NCBI RefSeq assembly: GCF_024181285.1
Contig: NZ_CP051201.1
Span: 806,001 to 870,000 of the forward strand
Reading direction: 5' to 3'
DNA from: Treponema sp. OMZ 790
GTDB lineage: Bacteria > Spirochaetota > Spirochaetia > Treponematales > Treponemataceae
Length of the DNA stretch: 64,000 nucleotides
Shown here: positions 61,735-64,000 of the stretch, in pieces
Position numbering within the stretch: the stretch's first letter is position 1
Layout: every line of letters starts with the position of its first letter
Translations under genes and position numbers: made by a program
The notes under the pieces: model-generated
Databases searched by the model: none
Seen by the model: the letters and a program-made list of their open reading frames with translations, nothing else
What the model was told of the DNA's origin: nothing

Positions 61735-62398
61735 CGATGCCTTACGGCACGATAAACTGTAACCGTGAAAAATAGTATGTATTATTTTATAAATTAAAGC
61801 GTAAAATCCAAATTAAAAGCTTAGGTTCTCTGAATAAAGTTGTGTTTTATTATAATATTTACTTAATTAAGGAAAATAAAACTTTTATCTGAGAATTTTA
61901 AAACTCATTAAGTAAATCGACAAAATAAAAGTCTTTCGGACGGTCTGGTAATTATAATAATTAACTTAGTAAGTAAAATAAAATTTTATCTTAGGATTTT
62001 AAAACTTATTAAGGAAATCAATGAATTATAAGTCCTTCGGACGGTCAGGGTATTTATAACAATTATTTGCTAAGTAAAGTAAAATTTTAGCCTTATAGTA
62101 AAATTGTTGATTTTTTAAATTTAATGATGAAAAGCTGTATAGGTTAAAAAATAAAGTCTAATTGTTAAGAATAAGCTTATATTTTTAAGATAATATTATT
62201 TATAAAAGTTTAGTTTTGTAAATAATAAAGCTTTATAGTAAAATTTTAAGTTTATTTATTAAATATAGTAAAAAAAAGCAAAATAGTGTAAAATTAAAAG
62301 CACAATTGTTAATATAAGCGGTTAAATAAAATAAAAGTGTCTAACACTCGCTTCAACCTGACATTGCGGAGTAGCCGCAAATGCAGGTTAAGCGAGAC
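61728..62398 (+). mobile_element. AT-rich repeat cassette without a gene, copy 4
   Basis: About 670 bp. TATAAT lies near 61851-61856. Units 61868-61969 and 61970-62070 hold GTCTTTCGGAC and GTCCTTCGGAC. The AT-rich tail is shared with the other copies. Confidence 0.8.
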
Positions 62399-62405
62399 GT
62401 TAGAA
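62339..62405 (+). repeat. attC20
   Basis: R'' GTCTAAC, R' GTTAGAA, 67 bp. The R' is the same as at the attI junction of the first ComJ-like cassette. Confidence 0.92.
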
Positions 62406-63173
62406 TGACGCTTCGCGCGGAGCAAAAAATAATATTACAATCATATGGACTGGGAAAATATTTAATTTCTGATAAAATTAGTGGCAAAATGGACAATTTT
62501 ATAAGAAAATGATTTTTCGTTATATGATATGTAAAAGTAGAATGATATTCTATGGACAATTAGATAGTATTTATAATGATTTTATTATTGGTGACTATGT
62601 AATTATTTCAGTTGCTATATTATTTGATTGTCTTGAAACAAAAAGCGTTATAACATGCGATTAAGATAGTTAAATGGTTACAGTGGATATACTTTATAGG
62701 CAACTTGCAATATTTGTTGCCGATATGCCTAATCCTTATAATAAATGGTCATCAAAATCCCTTAATCAAGGTTTCGCATACCGGAAAGGATCTGTTTCAT
62801 TTGATACAATTGAAGACGGTGAGTTTAAAATATTTATCAATGAAAAAGATAATTTAAAGATTAATGATATAATTCGAAAAATAATTGTTCCGTTAAAAAC
62901 CAAAAATGGTTTTGAGCTTGGGTCAATTATTTCCACGATTAAAATTGATGCAAAACCAGGAGATTATTCAATTGAATATAGTCTTTATAAAAATAAAATA
63001 ATTCATATCCAAATACGAAAAGAAGTTATCAGCCCAAAAATACTAATAATGCAAGATAAAGATGATATACAAGATATAGAACTTTTTTTGAATGAAGAAA
63101 AAGCTTAAAAAATATTCTAACACCCGCTTCAACCTGACATTGCGGAGGAGCCGCAAATGCAGGTTAAGCGAAT
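62399..63173 (+). mobile_element. Cassette 26: ComJ-like cassette, second copy
   Basis: Nearly identical to 42379-43153, offset 20,020 bp. About three base differences precede the gene. Confidence 0.9.
62674..63108 (+). CDS. ComJ/Nin-like protein, second copy
   Basis: 144 residues, identical in sequence to the protein at 42654. See that entry for the layout. No ribosome site stands before the ATG. Its position deep in the array, far from Pc, suggests it may be weakly expressed unless it has its own promoter. Confidence 0.5.
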   Translation: MVTVDILYRQLAIFVADMPNPYNKWSSKSLNQGFAYRKGSVSFDTIEDGEFKIFINEKDNLKINDIIRKIIVPLKTKNGFELGSIISTIKIDAKPGDYSIEYSLYKNKIIHIQIRKEVISPKILIMQDKDDIQDIELFLNEEKA

Positions 63174-63180
63174 GTTAGGT
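63115..63180 (+). repeat. attC21
   Basis: R'' TTCTAAC, R' GTTAGGT, 66 bp, stem TTGCGG/CCGCAA. Confidence 0.92.
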
Positions 63181-63261
63181 TGACCTGCCTGAAGGCAGGC
63201 AGGTGCGGAACCAGCCTATAACATTTATTTCGACTGAAAAATAAATTTATAGGAGATTTTT
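63174..63261 (+). promoter_or_regulatory. Conserved structured leader, type B (cassette 27)
   Basis: Stem CCTGCC (63184-63189)/GGCAGG (63194-63199). A hairpin of about 37 bp (63216-63252) with ATTTATTT/AAATAAAT arms ends at AGGAG. Confidence 0.75.
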
Positions 63262-63603
63262 ATGGACGAATTTGTAGAACGCCTTGCAGGTATAGGAATT
63301 CCAGCATTGGTTTTTATAATCGTAATGAGTAGTACCGGTCTTGCAGGTGCAGCAGCAGTAACATCGACATTGGCATTACTTGGTCCCGGTGGAATGATAG
63401 GTGGAGTTATAACATTAATAGTTATAGGAGCCGGTTCTTCAGTAATAGCCAAATATGGGTATGAAACTATTATTTCTGCAACTTGTAAAAAAATAATGGA
63501 AAAAGAACATCTTTCAAAAGATGATATGTGTGCAAGGATAGATTCATATTATATTACTAAAGGCTTACGAGAAAAAATAAAAGCAAAAATTAGAGAATCA
63601 TAA
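63262..63603 (+). CDS. Small Gly/Ala-rich membrane protein
   Basis: A 113-residue protein. Two hydrophobic, glycine- and alanine-rich segments (residues about 12-32 and 34-60, with GPGGMIGGV) are followed by a charged helical C-terminus. The glycine-rich helices recall small membrane toxins or bacteriocin-like proteins, but no family is certain. AGGAG precedes the ATG after the type B leader. It shares cassette 27 with a toxin-antitoxin pair. Confidence 0.6.
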   Translation: MDEFVERLAGIGIPALVFIIVMSSTGLAGAAAVTSTLALLGPGGMIGGVITLIVIGAGSSVIAKYGYETIISATCKKIMEKEHLSKDDMCARIDSYYITKGLREKIKAKIRES

Positions 63604-63728
63604 GTTTTGGTTTTCTCCCTATGATTATATGAAAATTCATAGGAGTTTTACTGTTTTATTATAAAAAAGTATTTATTATAGACATAAAGGTATTATTATG
63701 GTATAATAAAACCATTAAGGAGATGCAT

Positions 63729-63989
63729 ATGCCGCAAATAGTACCAATTCGCGACTTAAAAAATACGAGTGCGATTTCAAATCTTTGTCATGAAACAAAT
63801 GAGCCGATTTTTATAACAAAAAATGGCTATGGTGATATGGTTATTATGAGTATGGAAACATATGAAGGAAATGCTTTTTTTAATGATCTTTATAGTAATT
63901 TGGAAGAAGCAGAAATAGATTTGCAAAACGACAGGGTTTCCGATATTGATGAGGCTATAGAGGAGATAAAAAGTCGCTATGATTTATGA
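63729..63989 (+). CDS. Phd/YefM-type antitoxin
   Basis: An 86-residue protein starting at ATG 63729, since AAGGAG lies 6 bases upstream; another ATG at 63723 abuts the site. MPQIVPIRDLKNTSAISNLCHETNEPIFITKNGYGDMVIMSMETYEGN is a clear Phd/YefM N-terminal DNA-binding domain. The C-terminal helix would bind a RelE/ParE-type toxin. The next gene starts inside its end. Confidence 0.88.
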   Translation: MPQIVPIRDLKNTSAISNLCHETNEPIFITKNGYGDMVIMSMETYEGNAFFNDLYSNLEEAEIDLQNDRVSDIDEAIEEIKSRYDL

Positions 63990-64000
63990 TATTCAAATCA
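63979..64000 (+). CDS. Start of a RelE/ParE-type toxin (cut by the window edge)
   Basis: ATG 63979 opens MIYDIQI, a start typical of ParE/RelE toxins, overlapping the antitoxin by 11 bp. Only seven residues are visible, so the call depends on context. Confidence 0.5.

Larger units (their letters stand above)
42379..64000 (+). mobile_element. Integron cassette array (about 27 cassettes, continuing past the window)
   Basis: Twenty-one attC sites of one main family and five of a second type divide the stretch into units that each begin at a GTT core. All units face plus, away from intI's 3' end. Coding cassettes mostly carry one gene, sometimes two or three. Nine or ten units carry no gene. Base use is more AT-rich than the core region, and most proteins have no relation to neighbours, as expected of captured cassettes. 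The array is a reservoir of nuclease, toxin-antitoxin, membrane and lipoprotein genes. Confidence 0.95.

Noticed and set aside
49930..62070. Repeats in the AT-rich cassettes as a retron or CRISPR
   Set aside because: No reverse transcriptase, no cas genes, and units are head-to-tail without spacers.

Overview
The window looks like a piece of a Treponema chromosome, most likely T. denticola or a close relative. Evidence: low to moderate GC, a spirochaete-type flagellar collar gene (flbB), many secreted or beta-barrel proteins with spirochaetal signal peptides, and above all a chromosomal integron whose integrase points the same way as its cassettes. From memory, that arrangement has been reported for T. 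denticola; I could not search for it.

Positions 1-40,516 are an ordinary core region. It begins with the end of comEC, yigZ and a minus-strand trio of secreted proteins (a small protein, a barrel and a FecR-domain protein). Next come an AAA ATPase, an nrdR-nrdD pair behind a promoter that carries a likely NrdR box, hflK-hflC, flbB, and an MBOAT acyltransferase with its SGNH partner. After these lie ispE, spoVG, tRNA-Gln, rplY, tilS, a large exported protein, an HtrA-like lipoprotein and an S41 protease. The macromolecular synthesis block dnaG-rpoD-zinc-ribbon gene-rnpB follows, then a TPR gene and the rod-shape operon mreB-mreC-mreD-mrdA-rodA. The core ends with a GNAT-like pair, tRNA-fMet, a PhnD-like lipoprotein, galM, another barrel protein and a purine permease.

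Positions 40,517-64,000 are the integron. A hairpin-rich spacer leads to intI (40,942-42,219), which has an N-terminal extension of about 100 residues. Downstream lies an attI with an embedded promoter, recombination core at 42,379. About 27 cassettes follow, all on the plus strand, separated by 21 attC sites; the array runs off the end of the window. Cassette starts, at the G of GTT: 42379, 43154, 43945, 44851, 45658, 46921, 47071, 48051, 48201, 49797, 50625, 51428, 52482, 53211, 54595, 54743, 55507, 56534, 56684, 57748, 58530, 59618, 59768, 60655, 61728, 62399, 63174. A second attI/promoter-like module sits inside the array at about 57,690-57,754.

Recognisable cargo leans to defence and toxicity: an Mrr-like nuclease, an HNH protein, two VapBC pairs (one antitoxin frameshifted), a Phd antitoxin with the start of a toxin, a ClbS/DfsB-like protein, a DUF2314/DUF2185 immunity-like protein and a duplicated ComJ-like nuclease-inhibitor cassette. 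There are also TM2, DUF2752 and other membrane proteins, lipoproteins, an aspartate racemase, a VOC protein and a TfoX-like protein.

The least explained material is non-coding. A 150-bp ORF-less mini-cassette occurs five times. A 670-830-bp AT-rich ORF-less cassette, built on roughly 100-bp tandem repeats with a promoter-like start, occurs four times. A structured 5' leader is shared by six cassettes whose genes are otherwise unrelated. In the core, the anaerobic ribonucleotide reductase appears to lack its glycyl-radical loop.
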